From: Syntrophaceae bacterium UBA2210
GTDB lineage: Bacteria; Desulfobacterota; Syntrophia; Syntrophales; UBA2210
Length of the DNA stretch: 64,000 nt
NCBI GenBank assembly: GCA_002327865.1
Contig: DCUQ01000050.1
Location: forward strand, 7,065 to 71,064
Direction of reading: 5' to 3'
This document shows, in pieces, positions 18,244-27,166 of this stretch; the stretch's first letter is position 1, and each line of letters starts with the position of its first letter. Position numbers and translations under genes: made by a program. The notes under the pieces are model-generated. The model was not told the origin of the DNA, did not search any database, and was given only the letters and a program-made list of their open reading frames with translations.

Positions 18244-18897
18244 ATGGAAGAGAAACAGTATATTGTTGATGCTTTGTCTGTCGATGAATCGTGGCGTGTC
18301 TTCCGTATCATGGCTGAATTCGTGGAGTCAATTGAAGAACTCTCGAAAATAGGGCATGCCGTGAGTATCTTCGGATCGGCCAGGGTACTTCCGGGAGATG
18401 AGTATTATGAAAAGGCCCGGGAACTTGCACGGAGCCTCGGCAAAGAGGGATTCAGTGTAATCACGGGTGGGGGCCCGGGTATCATGGAAGCCGCCAACCT
18501 GGGTGCCAGTGAAGCCGGTGCCAGTTCAATCGGCATGAACATTCAGCTTCCTTTCGAACAGAAGCCGAATACCTACGCCAATGTAAGTATTGCTTACAAA
18601 TATTTTTTCATTCGAAAGGTGATGTTTGTCAAGTATGCGATGGCGTATATAATTTTCCCCGGAGGGTTCGGCACAATGGATGAACTCTTCGAGGCTCTTA
18701 CCCTTATTCAGACTAAGAGGATAAGGAGTTTTCCCGTGTTCCTTATGGGAAGCGAGTACTGGAAGGGACTTATTGACTGGATAAGAGAAACCATGTTGCC
18801 GGAGGGGAAAATATCCGAAGAGGATATCGATCTTATACAGATAATCGATGAGCCCGATCAGGTAGTAAAGCATATAAAAAAGTTTATAATCCTCTGA
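18244..18897 (+). CDS. LOG-family protein (putative nucleotide 5'-monophosphate phosphoribohydrolase)
   Basis: 217 aa Rossmann-fold protein of the TIGR00730/LOG family, whose characterised members release bases from nucleoside 5'-monophosphates. Signature motifs: SIFGSARV, GGGPGIMEAAN and PGGFGTMDELFEALT. It has an extended N-terminal helical region (residues 1-35) before the core. A cccggaggag site lies 5 nt upstream of the ATG. The stop is immediately followed by the holA start, so the two are coupled. The true substrate in bacteria of this type is unclear. Confidence 0.88.
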   Translation: MEEKQYIVDALSVDESWRVFRIMAEFVESIEELSKIGHAVSIFGSARVLPGDEYYEKARELARSLGKEGFSVITGGGPGIMEAANLGASEAGASSIGMNIQLPFEQKPNTYANVSIAYKYFFIRKVMFVKYAMAYIIFPGGFGTMDELFEALTLIQTKRIRSFPVFLMGSEYWKGLIDWIRETMLPEGKISEEDIDLIQIIDEPDQVVKHIKKFIIL

Positions 18898-18898
18898 A

Positions 18899-20257
18899 AT
18901 GCAAGGAACATTGAAGACAGCCCTTGCCGATATCGGCAGGGACGAGCTATCACCCTCCTATCTCATCCACGGAGATGAGGAATACCTGGTCGAAGACGCA
19001 GTGAATCGAATCATCGAGGGCATTCTCTCTCCGGACGAGCGGGGGCTTAATCTCTTTTATATAGAGGGGGAAGATGAGGATATAGAAACCATATGCAATT
19101 CCATCCTTACCCCCCCTCTCATACCGGGCAGAAAGGTTGTATTTGTAAGAAACACCCGTCTGTTCCATTCCAGGAAATCGTTGCCCGATGTGATACGGGA
19201 AATCACCTCAAACATTGAAAAAGAACCCCGCAGGGCCGTTGCAGCATTTATTTCCCTTATGGAAATGGCGGGATGGTCCCTTGATGACTTGAAAAACGGG
19301 CAGTGGAAAAAAATATCCGATGACGACTGGAGACGTGCGACCGGCAACACGGCGAAGGAGGATGGAGAAAAGTGGCTTCCGAAGGTGATATCCCTGTGTG
19401 AAGGGCTGGATATCACAGAGGGAAAAGGGTCAAAAGATACGGAAAAGCTGGAAGATGTACTGAAGGAAGGGATTCCTGATTGTAACTGTCTGGTTATGAC
19501 CGCCGGTACGGTCGATAAAAGAAAACGGCTCTTCAAGATAATGGAAGAAAAAGGGGTTGTACTGTCTTTCCCCGCATCCTCACATGAATCGTCACAAAAG
19601 GATCTTTTCAGAGATAAAATAGGAGAAACACTCGCGGCGAGGGGGAAAAAACTTGCTCCGGACGCTTTTCTCCTCCTCGGCGAAAAAACAGGGTTCAAGC
19701 TGAGGGATTCCCTTAAAGAGCTTGAAAAGCTTATTGTTCATGTCGGGGACAGAGAGACGATCGACGCAAAGGATGTGGACTCGGTTGTAGAAAAAACCGC
19801 TGAAGATTCGGTTTTCGATCTTACCGCAGCGATTGTGGGAAAAGATGCCGGAAAAGCGTTTCAAATCCTCCGTCAGCTTTTTGATCAGGGGGTCAGCCAC
19901 ATCCTGATACTTTCGATGATAGCCAGGGAAATAAGACTGATGCTTCAGGGTAAGCTTATCCTTGATTCGTCTGAAATCCCCGCTTTCCGCTCCGGCATGG
20001 ATTACGGGGCATTTCAGGCAGGTATCTATCCCTCGGTAAAGAAAATGGCGGATACATACGGCCGTAAAAACAAATGGCTGGCAACACAACACCCTTACGT
20101 AATCTATAAAACGATGAAAAATGCCGACAAATTTTCCAGGGAAGAACTTATCGTTTATATACATCGCCTTGCCGATCTGGATCTCGTGTTGAAATCCTCC
20201 GGGACGGACCCGCAGCTTGCCCTCAAACATCTGCTTGCCGGGATGTGCCGAAAATGA
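18899..20257 (+). CDS. holA: DNA polymerase III subunit delta, with an insertion
   Basis: Clamp-loader subunit that opens the beta sliding clamp. N-terminal SYLIHGDEEYLVEDAV and PGRKVVFVRN, middle MTAGTVDKRKRLFK, and C-terminal GQLxxxGVxHILILSMIAREIRLML-like region with LALKHLLAG match the HolA family. It is long (452 aa against about 340). The extra sequence is an insertion at roughly residues 95-180, charged and Trp-containing (EMAGWSLDDLKNGQWKK). Similar long forms occur, to my recollection, in some Desulfobacterota. Adjacent to a LOG-family gene with no gap. Confidence 0.88.
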   Translation: MQGTLKTALADIGRDELSPSYLIHGDEEYLVEDAVNRIIEGILSPDERGLNLFYIEGEDEDIETICNSILTPPLIPGRKVVFVRNTRLFHSRKSLPDVIREITSNIEKEPRRAVAAFISLMEMAGWSLDDLKNGQWKKISDDDWRRATGNTAKEDGEKWLPKVISLCEGLDITEGKGSKDTEKLEDVLKEGIPDCNCLVMTAGTVDKRKRLFKIMEEKGVVLSFPASSHESSQKDLFRDKIGETLAARGKKLAPDAFLLLGEKTGFKLRDSLKELEKLIVHVGDRETIDAKDVDSVVEKTAEDSVFDLTAAIVGKDAGKAFQILRQLFDQGVSHILILSMIAREIRLMLQGKLILDSSEIPAFRSGMDYGAFQAGIYPSVKKMADTYGRKNKWLATQHPYVIYKTMKNADKFSREELIVYIHRLADLDLVLKSSGTDPQLALKHLLAGMCRK

Positions 20258-20343
20258 TGGATTGTAAACTTGTTACAGGGTAATCAGAGGCTGATCATAA
20301 CGGAATTTCGTGGCCCGCCCGGGCGTTGGCCCTTCTTCATTGA

Positions 20344-20385
20344 AACGAAACCCCGGGTCCGGGTAATAAGGTGTCCCGGGTTTCT
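20344..20385. terminator. Convergent terminator between holA and the NYN gene
   Basis: GAAACCCCGGG-type arm (20345 onward) pairs with CCCGGGTTTC (20376-20385) with one bulged base. It lies between converging genes and could serve both, although the T-runs are short. Confidence 0.5.
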
Positions 20386-20915
20386 TACAGTTTGATCAAA
20401 CTTCTCCGTGCCTGTCGTTCTCTTTTAGGCCTTCTTTTTGCAGCGCCTTTTTTCTTTGTTCCGGATTTTGGCATGTCGTAATCATCTTCTTCACAAAACT
20501 CACCGCCATGCACCATCATCCTCATTTCCTCTTCGTTCATTCTTGCCTCAAAGTCGGGTGAAGATATCGCCACTCCGCCCGATTTTACGACTGTGTCGGC
20601 GATGTTTCTGTCGGATGTGGCAACGACGATTTCTTTGCCCCGCTCCGCCATTGCCATCCTTTTTATAACCGCGTCCGCTGGTTCGCCCCTCCTGGAATAC
20701 ACAATATTGACGCCGTTTTCCCTGAACCTTTCTTCTTCGTCGGGTCCCTGCACCCATCCGTCGAACACCACGGTTATCTTGTGTCCCTTCAGCTTTTTGT
20801 ATGCGGCGACCTTTTTTATCAACCCGTTTCGGCCGGCCTCCAAGCCGAACCGCTCGAGACGTCTAAGGGAATCCGATTGCCTGATGAGATTATATCCGTC
20901 TATGATAATATGCAT
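20385..20915 (-). CDS. NYN-domain protein, YacP-like ribonuclease
   Basis: 176 aa. The N-terminal 125 residues form a YacP/NYN (PIN-like) nuclease domain: HIIIDGYNLIR with the first catalytic Asp, TVVFDGW, GEPADAVIKR and VVATSDRN with further acidic residues expected to bind metal. The C-terminal tail (about 140-176) is very basic (KKKGAAKRRPKRERQARR) and may bind RNA. The Bacillus relative Rae1/YacP cleaves mRNA on the ribosome. It is convergent with holA. Confidence 0.85.
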   Translation of the reverse strand: MHIIIDGYNLIRQSDSLRRLERFGLEAGRNGLIKKVAAYKKLKGHKITVVFDGWVQGPDEEERFRENGVNIVYSRRGEPADAVIKRMAMAERGKEIVVATSDRNIADTVVKSGGVAISSPDFEARMNEEEMRMMVHGGEFCEEDDYDMPKSGTKKKGAAKRRPKRERQARRSLIKL

Positions 20916-21183
20916 GGTTCGGTTTTCAGATTATCGGTTTTCAGTGTTCCCCGTATTATCAGAGTGCATTCGTACGCCCGGGTCCGGGCATCGGGCCAAT
21001 AAAAATGAATATTTTCCCCCTCGATAAAGAGGGCACGTGTGTTAAGTCATTTCTTATTCAGGAAAACACTGCGAGCAATATCCGCCGCGCGGAACGTATA
21101 AAAACTTTCCCCGGCGGGTTGCGAAGGGCCACGGTAATGGACGATCAGTAAGAAGAGTTTCCTAACCTGATTGCGGCTTTCAA

Positions 21184-21840
21184 TCAAGCACTAACGATCG
21201 CCTTCATCTTCCGTATTGTCTGCACGTAATCCCCGCTGAGAAATATGCTGGATCCCGCAACGAATATATCGACACCGGCTTTATTCACCGTTTCTATATT
21301 CTTAAGTGTTATCCCTCCGTCCACTTCCAGCAGGATGCCGGGCGAAACACGATCAATTATTTCTCGTGCCCTCCGTATCTTGGGCAACATGCTTTCTATA
21401 AACTGCTGTCCCCCGAATCCTGGGTTTACAGTCATGATAAGCAGAAGGTCGATATCGCCGATAATCTCTTCAATGTCGACAAGCGGTGTTGCCGGGTTGA
21501 TCGATACGCCGGCTTTTGCCCCAAGTTTTTTGATCAGATGAACCGTCCGGTGGAGGTGAGCGGCCGCTTCCGCATGCACGGTTATGATATCACTCCCCGC
21601 TTCCGCGAAGGCCGGGACATATTTGTCGGGATCATCTATCATAAGATGGACGTCCAGCGGAATGTGCGCCGTTTTTTTTATGGATGCCACTACAGGGGGC
21701 CCGATGGTTATATTCGGGACAAAATGCCCGTCCATGACATCCACGTGAATCAGGTCCGCTCCGGCATTTTCAACCGCGATTATTTCCTCTCCGAGTCTGC
21801 TGAAATCAGCAGACAGTATAGATGGCGCTATCTTTTTCAT
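21184..21840 (-). CDS. rpe: Ribulose-phosphate 3-epimerase
   Basis: Interconverts ribulose-5-phosphate and xylulose-5-phosphate, supplying the transketolase encoded earlier in the window. TIM barrel of 218 aa with APSILSADFSRLGEE, LIHVDVMDGHFVPN (metal His and catalytic Asp), HLMIDDP, GVSINPATP, MTVNPGFGGQ and LEVDGGI. It lies one base after the lipoprotein gene on the same strand, an unusual pairing that implies one transcript. The 270 bp between this gene's end and the NYN gene hold nothing recognisable. Confidence 0.95.
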   Translation of the reverse strand: MKKIAPSILSADFSRLGEEIIAVENAGADLIHVDVMDGHFVPNITIGPPVVASIKKTAHIPLDVHLMIDDPDKYVPAFAEAGSDIITVHAEAAAHLHRTVHLIKKLGAKAGVSINPATPLVDIEEIIGDIDLLLIMTVNPGFGGQQFIESMLPKIRRAREIIDRVSPGILLEVDGGITLKNIETVNKAGVDIFVAGSSIFLSGDYVQTIRKMKAIVSA

Positions 21841-21841
21841 A

Positions 21842-22579
21842 TCAGAACTTCATAATGCGAGAATGTGAAATACCCGTGTCAACTTCAATTACAGTAAGCC
21901 GTAATTCCTTTGCCTGTTCTTTTGCCTCTCCCGGAAAGAATATGAAACCGTGAGATATGTCGTTTGCAGGTACGGGCCTGTCTTCGAGGGATCTGTTGCG
22001 CAGATCCTCGCTTATTCGATGAGATGCTTCCTTACTCTCCAGCCCCCTGGTACCGCCTATGGTAAGCCCTGCGGCCGCCCCGATGGCTGCTCCCTTGCCT
22101 GCCGCTTCACCGACGCTGGTCCCCGTAACGATGCCGATCGCCGCTCCGATAACGGCACCCGCCGCACCTGCCAGCAGGCCGGATTTGGCCCCCTCCGGGA
22201 GAATTTCTCCGAACTCCGATTCTTTCGTTATGCGGTCGTACGCTATTTCCTGATCGAGAATCGGCCACAGATTATTCTGGACATCCACAAGATACGTCTT
22301 ACCCGCTACGATTTTCAGCGGATGTACGCCCCTGTTGTCGAAAATTACCTGAACCGGAACCACGCCTGAACCTACCATATCAAATCCGAAAGCGGAGTTA
22401 GCTTCTTCCCGGGTGTATGACCTGGCCGCTACCGTTGCGCCCGCGATTTCCGTAGCGTTACTGTAAGCCTCCGGCATCTTGAAAGGGACGACCTTTCTCT
22501 CATATCGTGCACATCCCGTAATCACGATAAGGACACAGAAGAGGGCCGCCAGCATATACGCTCTGTTCGCCAGTTTCAT
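21842..22579 (-). CDS. Lipoprotein with glycine-zipper region
   Basis: 245 aa envelope protein. The N-terminus is a lipoprotein signal peptide (about residues 1-23) ending in the lipobox VITGC, so the mature protein is acylated at Cys23. Residues 125-180 form a glycine/alanine zipper (AGAAGAVIGAAIG, AGKGAAIGAAAG) of the type that inserts in or spans the outer membrane. The flanking domains are unrecognised. Good aaaggaaaac site. It shares a transcript with rpe. Confidence 0.75.
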   Translation of the reverse strand: MKLANRAYMLAALFCVLIVITGCARYERKVVPFKMPEAYSNATEIAGATVAARSYTREEANSAFGFDMVGSGVVPVQVIFDNRGVHPLKIVAGKTYLVDVQNNLWPILDQEIAYDRITKESEFGEILPEGAKSGLLAGAAGAVIGAAIGIVTGTSVGEAAGKGAAIGAAAGLTIGGTRGLESKEASHRISEDLRNRSLEDRPVPANDISHGFIFFPGEAKEQAKELRLTVIEVDTGISHSRIMKF

Positions 22580-22791
22580 GGCCTGTTTTCCTTTCTGCTG
22601 ATTTTATGTGCAGCCACATATGTTGCAGATTCTATTATTTTTTATTATACCTGTCAATTCGTTTTGTGACGTATCGCACATAGACATAGTTTTAATCCGT
22701 TGCCGGCGGCAATGACTGGATCAAAATCACCGGCCATCCATGGAAAGTTGCGATTGACATAATATAAAGAGACCATTATATTCAGCCGACT

Positions 22792-24087
22792 ATGACTTGC
22801 TTGCTTTATAACGTATTGCTGTTTATCGCAGCCTTCTTCCTTATACCATTTTTTTTGGTGAAGATACTGTTTACCGGAAAATACAGGAAAAGTATCGGTC
22901 CCAAGTTCGGGCGTATTCAGCAGAGAGTCTTCGAAGAGATGAAAGGTTCTCCCCGCATATGGGTACATGCGGTCTCGGTCGGGGAAGTTACAGCCGCCGC
23001 TCCCATAGTCGGATCGCTGAGAAATATGTATCCGGAGGCATGCATCGTGCTCTCCACGAGTACGGAAACCGGTCAGGAAATGGCCCGTCGCCTGGTAACG
23101 GAAGCCACGGCACACATATATTATCCACTCGACATTCCACATGTTGTACGAAAAATCATAAACAGGGTAAACCCTGATATCTTTGTCCCGGTCGAGACGG
23201 AAATATGGCCCAACTTTATACGGATCTGCAATGAGAAGGGGATAAAAATAGCAATGGTAAACGGCAGGATCTCTCCACGTTCTTTCAGGCGGTACGGGAG
23301 GACCCGGTTTTTCTGGAAACGAATCATGAATATGATAGGCACGATAGGGGCCATATCTGCTGTCGACGCATCCAGGCTGGAGGCGCTCGGAGTGGAACCG
23401 TCGAAGATCCGTGTCATGGGAAACGCCAAATATGACAGCCTTGCCGCGAGGGCGGACGATGTCCTGCGGGATGAGATTGCCGCAAAACTGGACATATCCC
23501 CCGGAACGGATGTTTTCGTGGCGGGCAGCACGCATGAGGGCGAAGACGATGTTGTTCTTACAGTCTATCGTGCCCTGATTGATAAGTATCCAGATATGCT
23601 TATGATTATCGTCCCGCGCCATCCCGAAAGGGGAGAAGATGTCCTTTCTCTGGCTAAGAACAAGGGGTTCGGCGACTGTGTTACGATGACGGAGATCAAC
23701 GGCGGAGGAAAACGTGCCGGCCGGAGGATCATTATTATTGATGTGATCGGAGAGCTTTTCAAGGCCTACGGTCTCGCCACCATGGTTTTCTGCGGCGGGA
23801 GCCTGGTTCCAAAGGGTGGACAGAATATCCTTGAGCCGGCGGCGTGGGGGAAGGTGGTTTTATATGGTCCTTCAATGGAAGATTTCATGGATGAACGGGA
23901 AAAACTGGAAATGACCGGGGGCGGTATTACCATCAGAGACGGCGATGAACTCCTCGGTGAGATGCTGAAACTGATGGAGGACCCTGAAGCGTGCCTGCGA
24001 AAGGGAATGGCGGGGCAGGTTATGGTCGCTTCCAATACGGGAGCTGCACGAAGATACGCGGAGATGATACAAAGTCAGCTCCATTGA
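22792..24087 (+). CDS. waaA: 3-deoxy-D-manno-octulosonic acid (KDO) transferase
   Basis: Adds KDO to lipid A precursor at the inner membrane, so the organism makes LPS-type lipid A. 431 aa GT-B enzyme: N-terminal membrane anchor (residues 1-24), WVHAVSVGEVTAAAPI, TSTETGQEMA, FVPVETEIWPNFI, NGRISPRSFRRY, VAGSTHEGEDD, PRHPERGEDV and GGSLVPKGGQNILEPAAWG are all family hallmarks. No ribosome site is obvious. It opens a cluster of envelope/glycan genes. Confidence 0.95.
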   Translation: MTCLLYNVLLFIAAFFLIPFFLVKILFTGKYRKSIGPKFGRIQQRVFEEMKGSPRIWVHAVSVGEVTAAAPIVGSLRNMYPEACIVLSTSTETGQEMARRLVTEATAHIYYPLDIPHVVRKIINRVNPDIFVPVETEIWPNFIRICNEKGIKIAMVNGRISPRSFRRYGRTRFFWKRIMNMIGTIGAISAVDASRLEALGVEPSKIRVMGNAKYDSLAARADDVLRDEIAAKLDISPGTDVFVAGSTHEGEDDVVLTVYRALIDKYPDMLMIIVPRHPERGEDVLSLAKNKGFGDCVTMTEINGGGKRAGRRIIIIDVIGELFKAYGLATMVFCGGSLVPKGGQNILEPAAWGKVVLYGPSMEDFMDEREKLEMTGGGITIRDGDELLGEMLKLMEDPEACLRKGMAGQVMVASNTGAARRYAEMIQSQLH

Positions 24088-24281
24088 ACGATAGGCGCAT
24101 TACCCTCAACTTTTGCGGGGGATTTCTGCCGACGGGTGAATCTTATAATCGGAACGGCGGCGGGCATCTGATTATCGCCCGTGGTTTTATTAAATCCGCC
24201 TGTTATATTACATGGCAGGCGCGTGTTATCTTAACAAAAATGCAGGTAGTTAGATAAAAAAATCGAGGGCATTGTATTGAA

Positions 24282-25637
24282 ATGGCGTCACACATAACAA
24301 TCCTGGGGGGTGGTCCGGCAGCCCTTTCGATCGGATATTATGCCAGGAAACAATCGCTCCCGTTCACTATCTATGAGGCAAAGGCCGGGACAGGGGGAAA
24401 CTCCGTCACCCTGAGACATGGAGATTTTCTCTTTGATTCCGGAGCACACCGTTTTCACGACAAGAACCCTGAAATAACGAGAGAAATACAGCTGCTGATG
24501 GGCAGCGGTCTGAAGCGTATAACAATACCCAGCAAGATATATGACAACGGAGTCTTTATAAAATTCCCACTTTCGTCAATGGACCTGTTGAGGAACATGG
24601 GTCCATTCGTGTTTGCCAGGGCGGCGATAGAGGTCTTACGTGCACGGCTGACAGGCAGAAACGGGGAGGGGAATTTCAAAGATTTCGCTTTACATGCGTA
24701 CGGCAATATAATAGCCGGCCGGTTTCTGCTCAATTACTCCGAAAAATTGTGGGGTATGCCCTGTAACAGGCTTTCTCCGGGTATTGCGGGAAAACGTCTC
24801 GAAGGACTTGACCTGAAATCGTTTGTTATGGATTCACTGCTCGGTTCACGGTTCAGGGTAGAACACATGGAGGGCTCCTTCTTCTATCCCGAAGGGGGAA
24901 TCGGGGCCATCTCCCGGCAGCTTTCCGATGTCTGCACAAAAGAAAATATACGCACAAATGCTCGAATTACCAAGGTGCTGCATGATAATTCCCGGATCTG
25001 TGCGGTAGAGGTCAATGAAACGGAAAGGATAGTTACGGACGAGGTAGTAAGTACTTTGCCCATCGATTTTTTCCTCGATATAATGGAGCCGAAACCGCCG
25101 GAAGATGTTATTCTGGCATCCAGGGGGCTTCACTATCGTAATGTGATACTTGTGGCGTTATTCCTGGACAGGGAATCCGTTACCGATGCCGCGACCGTAT
25201 ATTTCCCGGATTCCGATATCCCCTTCACCAGGATATATGAACCGAGAAACAGAGACGGCACCATGTCTCCCCGTGGAAAGACCTCGCTGGTTGCGGAAAT
25301 CCCATGCCAGAGAGAAGATGATGTATGGAACATGGGAGACGACATGCTGGTGCGGCTTGTCCGGACAAAGCTGGTCGATGATATTGGTTGGATCAGGGAG
25401 AATGAGATAACGGGAACATCGGTGAACAGGCTGGACCACGCATATCCGATACTGGAGATGGGGTTTGAAGAAAAACTCCGCGAGATAAACGATTATCTCA
25501 GAAGATTTCATAACCTGAAACTCTCCGGCAGAAACGGGAGATTCATCTACTCCTGGATACACAACATGATGGTTCTCGGCAGGGATATCGTCAGGGAATA
25601 CGACGCGCGTAAGCCTGTGAGAGGGTCGGGTGAGTAG
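24282..25637 (+). CDS. FAD-dependent oxidoreductase, UDP-galactopyranose mutase/amine oxidase-like
   Basis: 451 aa flavoprotein. The dinucleotide-binding motif ILGGGPAALSIGYYAR starts at residue 6, followed by YEAKAGTGGNSVT and DSGAHRFHDKNPEI, a layout shared by UDP-galactopyranose mutase-like and protoporphyrinogen-oxidase-like enzymes that act on sugars or polyprenoids. YSEKLWGMPCNRLSP and the C-terminal FIYSWIHNMMVLGRDIV segment fit that group. Being between waaA and a flippase-like gene it may modify a glycan or lipid carrier; this is inference. Confidence 0.72.
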   Translation: MASHITILGGGPAALSIGYYARKQSLPFTIYEAKAGTGGNSVTLRHGDFLFDSGAHRFHDKNPEITREIQLLMGSGLKRITIPSKIYDNGVFIKFPLSSMDLLRNMGPFVFARAAIEVLRARLTGRNGEGNFKDFALHAYGNIIAGRFLLNYSEKLWGMPCNRLSPGIAGKRLEGLDLKSFVMDSLLGSRFRVEHMEGSFFYPEGGIGAISRQLSDVCTKENIRTNARITKVLHDNSRICAVEVNETERIVTDEVVSTLPIDFFLDIMEPKPPEDVILASRGLHYRNVILVALFLDRESVTDAATVYFPDSDIPFTRIYEPRNRDGTMSPRGKTSLVAEIPCQREDDVWNMGDDMLVRLVRTKLVDDIGWIRENEITGTSVNRLDHAYPILEMGFEEKLREINDYLRRFHNLKLSGRNGRFIYSWIHNMMVLGRDIVREYDARKPVRGSGE

Positions 25638-25727
25638 ATTTCCGTGCTGAAATGACGCCTTGGAGAGAGGGTGTCAAACCTTTAAAAACAAACAAGTTCC
25701 AGTGAATGTAGAAACATCACGGTACCG

Positions 25728-26744
25728 TCACACCTGTTCTACTTCGGTCACCCCTGCGGCATCTTCTTTCCGCCCGTTATTAACCACAAAGAGAAACGCC
25801 CCTGCGAGAGAAAAGACCAGGTTGAAAGTCAGCCGCAGTATGGCGTATGTTGTCGCCGATTCCGCGCTGACTCCGAACCACCCGAAAAAAACGACGAAAC
25901 CGGCTTCGCGAACCCCGTAACCGCCTATGGACGGCAGAAGAGCCGTGAAAAATATAAGAGGTATTACGACGGGGAAACTGTACCATGGTGCCTGAAATCC
26001 CGGGATCGCCTGAGCGGTAATAATGCCGGACAGTATCAGGATTGCCTGGTTCAGCGTAGAAAATCCCGTCACGGCCATTATCATGTTCGGCTTCTCTCTG
26101 AAGGTTTTGAATACACCGATGATGTCCTGAACGGCATTCCTTAATCGCGGCCAACGCGTCCGCCGGAACAGTCGGATCAGCAGTGCCTGGAACCGCGGGT
26201 TAAGGCAGATTATGGAAAGTGCCAGCAGTACCAGGACAAAAATAACAGAGGATATCATGCTGTCCCTGAGTTCGATTATTATGGAGAATATGAAAAGGCT
26301 GGTGAATATCATGATCACGGTAGCCACTATGAGCCCGTTGATGCGTTCGACCAGGATTGTTCCCATGATTCCACCGAGGGAGTAATCGTTTCGTTTCGCC
26401 ACGATGATGCCTCTCGCCAGGTCTCCTCCCTTTCCCGTCGGCAGGAAGTTGCTGAAAAAACTCCCCATCAGATACGCGCGTATGGATTCTTCAAATGTTA
26501 TGGGGTAGCCGCATGAACCGCTTATCCGCTTCCATCTGAGCGCGCAGGGGATAAAAGAAGTCGCAGTGACGATAAATGATAATCCGAGTATGGCGTAATG
26601 CAAACCCGCCAGTTTTTCCAGAATGAGATTCCAGTGGACGGTATGAAAAAGCCATAAGAGCGCGACCGTTGTTACCAGCAGTTTTACCGCCAACACGGTT
26701 TTCCCGGACCTGGATTTTACCCCGCCCCTGACTTTCGTTGCCAT
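25728..26744 (-). CDS. Lysylphosphatidylglycerol synthase/flippase-like (UPF0104) membrane protein
   Basis: 338 aa with 7-8 membrane helices, belonging to the LPG_synthase_TM / UPF0104 family (the membrane part of MprF and AglD-type proteins). Typical elements are LRWKRISGSCGYPITFEESIRA, FSNFLPTGKGGDLARG, ERINGL and, near the end, PSIGGYGVREAGFVVFF. There is no catalytic synthase domain, so a lipid or polyprenyl-linked substrate flippase role is likely. It is transcribed toward the oxidoreductase gene and away from the 27167 gene. Confidence 0.8.
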   Translation of the reverse strand: MATKVRGGVKSRSGKTVLAVKLLVTTVALLWLFHTVHWNLILEKLAGLHYAILGLSFIVTATSFIPCALRWKRISGSCGYPITFEESIRAYLMGSFFSNFLPTGKGGDLARGIIVAKRNDYSLGGIMGTILVERINGLIVATVIMIFTSLFIFSIIIELRDSMISSVIFVLVLLALSIICLNPRFQALLIRLFRRTRWPRLRNAVQDIIGVFKTFREKPNMIMAVTGFSTLNQAILILSGIITAQAIPGFQAPWYSFPVVIPLIFFTALLPSIGGYGVREAGFVVFFGWFGVSAESATTYAILRLTFNLVFSLAGAFLFVVNNGRKEDAAGVTEVEQV

Positions 26745-27166
26745 GGTTTATCCCTTTGTGAAAAGTTTCCGGTGCGACTCTACGGATGGGAGAGGGCAAT
26801 AAAGCAATAAATCCGTCGCTTTCGGAACAACGTTTCATGCGATCGGATAGTATGGCTCAACAGCTTGTTCCCCCTGCCTTTTACCGCTCTGCGGGTTTTC
26901 GACTAAAGGCAACAGAAATTAAGCTATTACCGCGGGTATGTCAACCGGTAAAAACATCCGAAACGTTGCCGGAACGGCTGTTGCCCCGTTTTCGTTTTGA
27001 GGAGCTTGCATTTTCGCAGCTTGTAGAATAGCATCTACGAGTTTCGACGGTTGAATCAAAGGCGGGTTAGAAGCGGGCGAATAATAGATAAACAGGATAT
27101 GTCTTTCGGCCTTATGACGTGTCCGGGGTTATTCAGGATGTTTACTGTTGAACGGTGGTTCCCGTT
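26745..27166. other. Intergenic region between divergent genes
   Basis: 420 bp separating the leftward flippase-like gene from the rightward adenylate-forming enzyme. It must hold both promoters, but I see no clear -35/-10 pair, hairpin or coding remnant. Confidence 0.3.
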
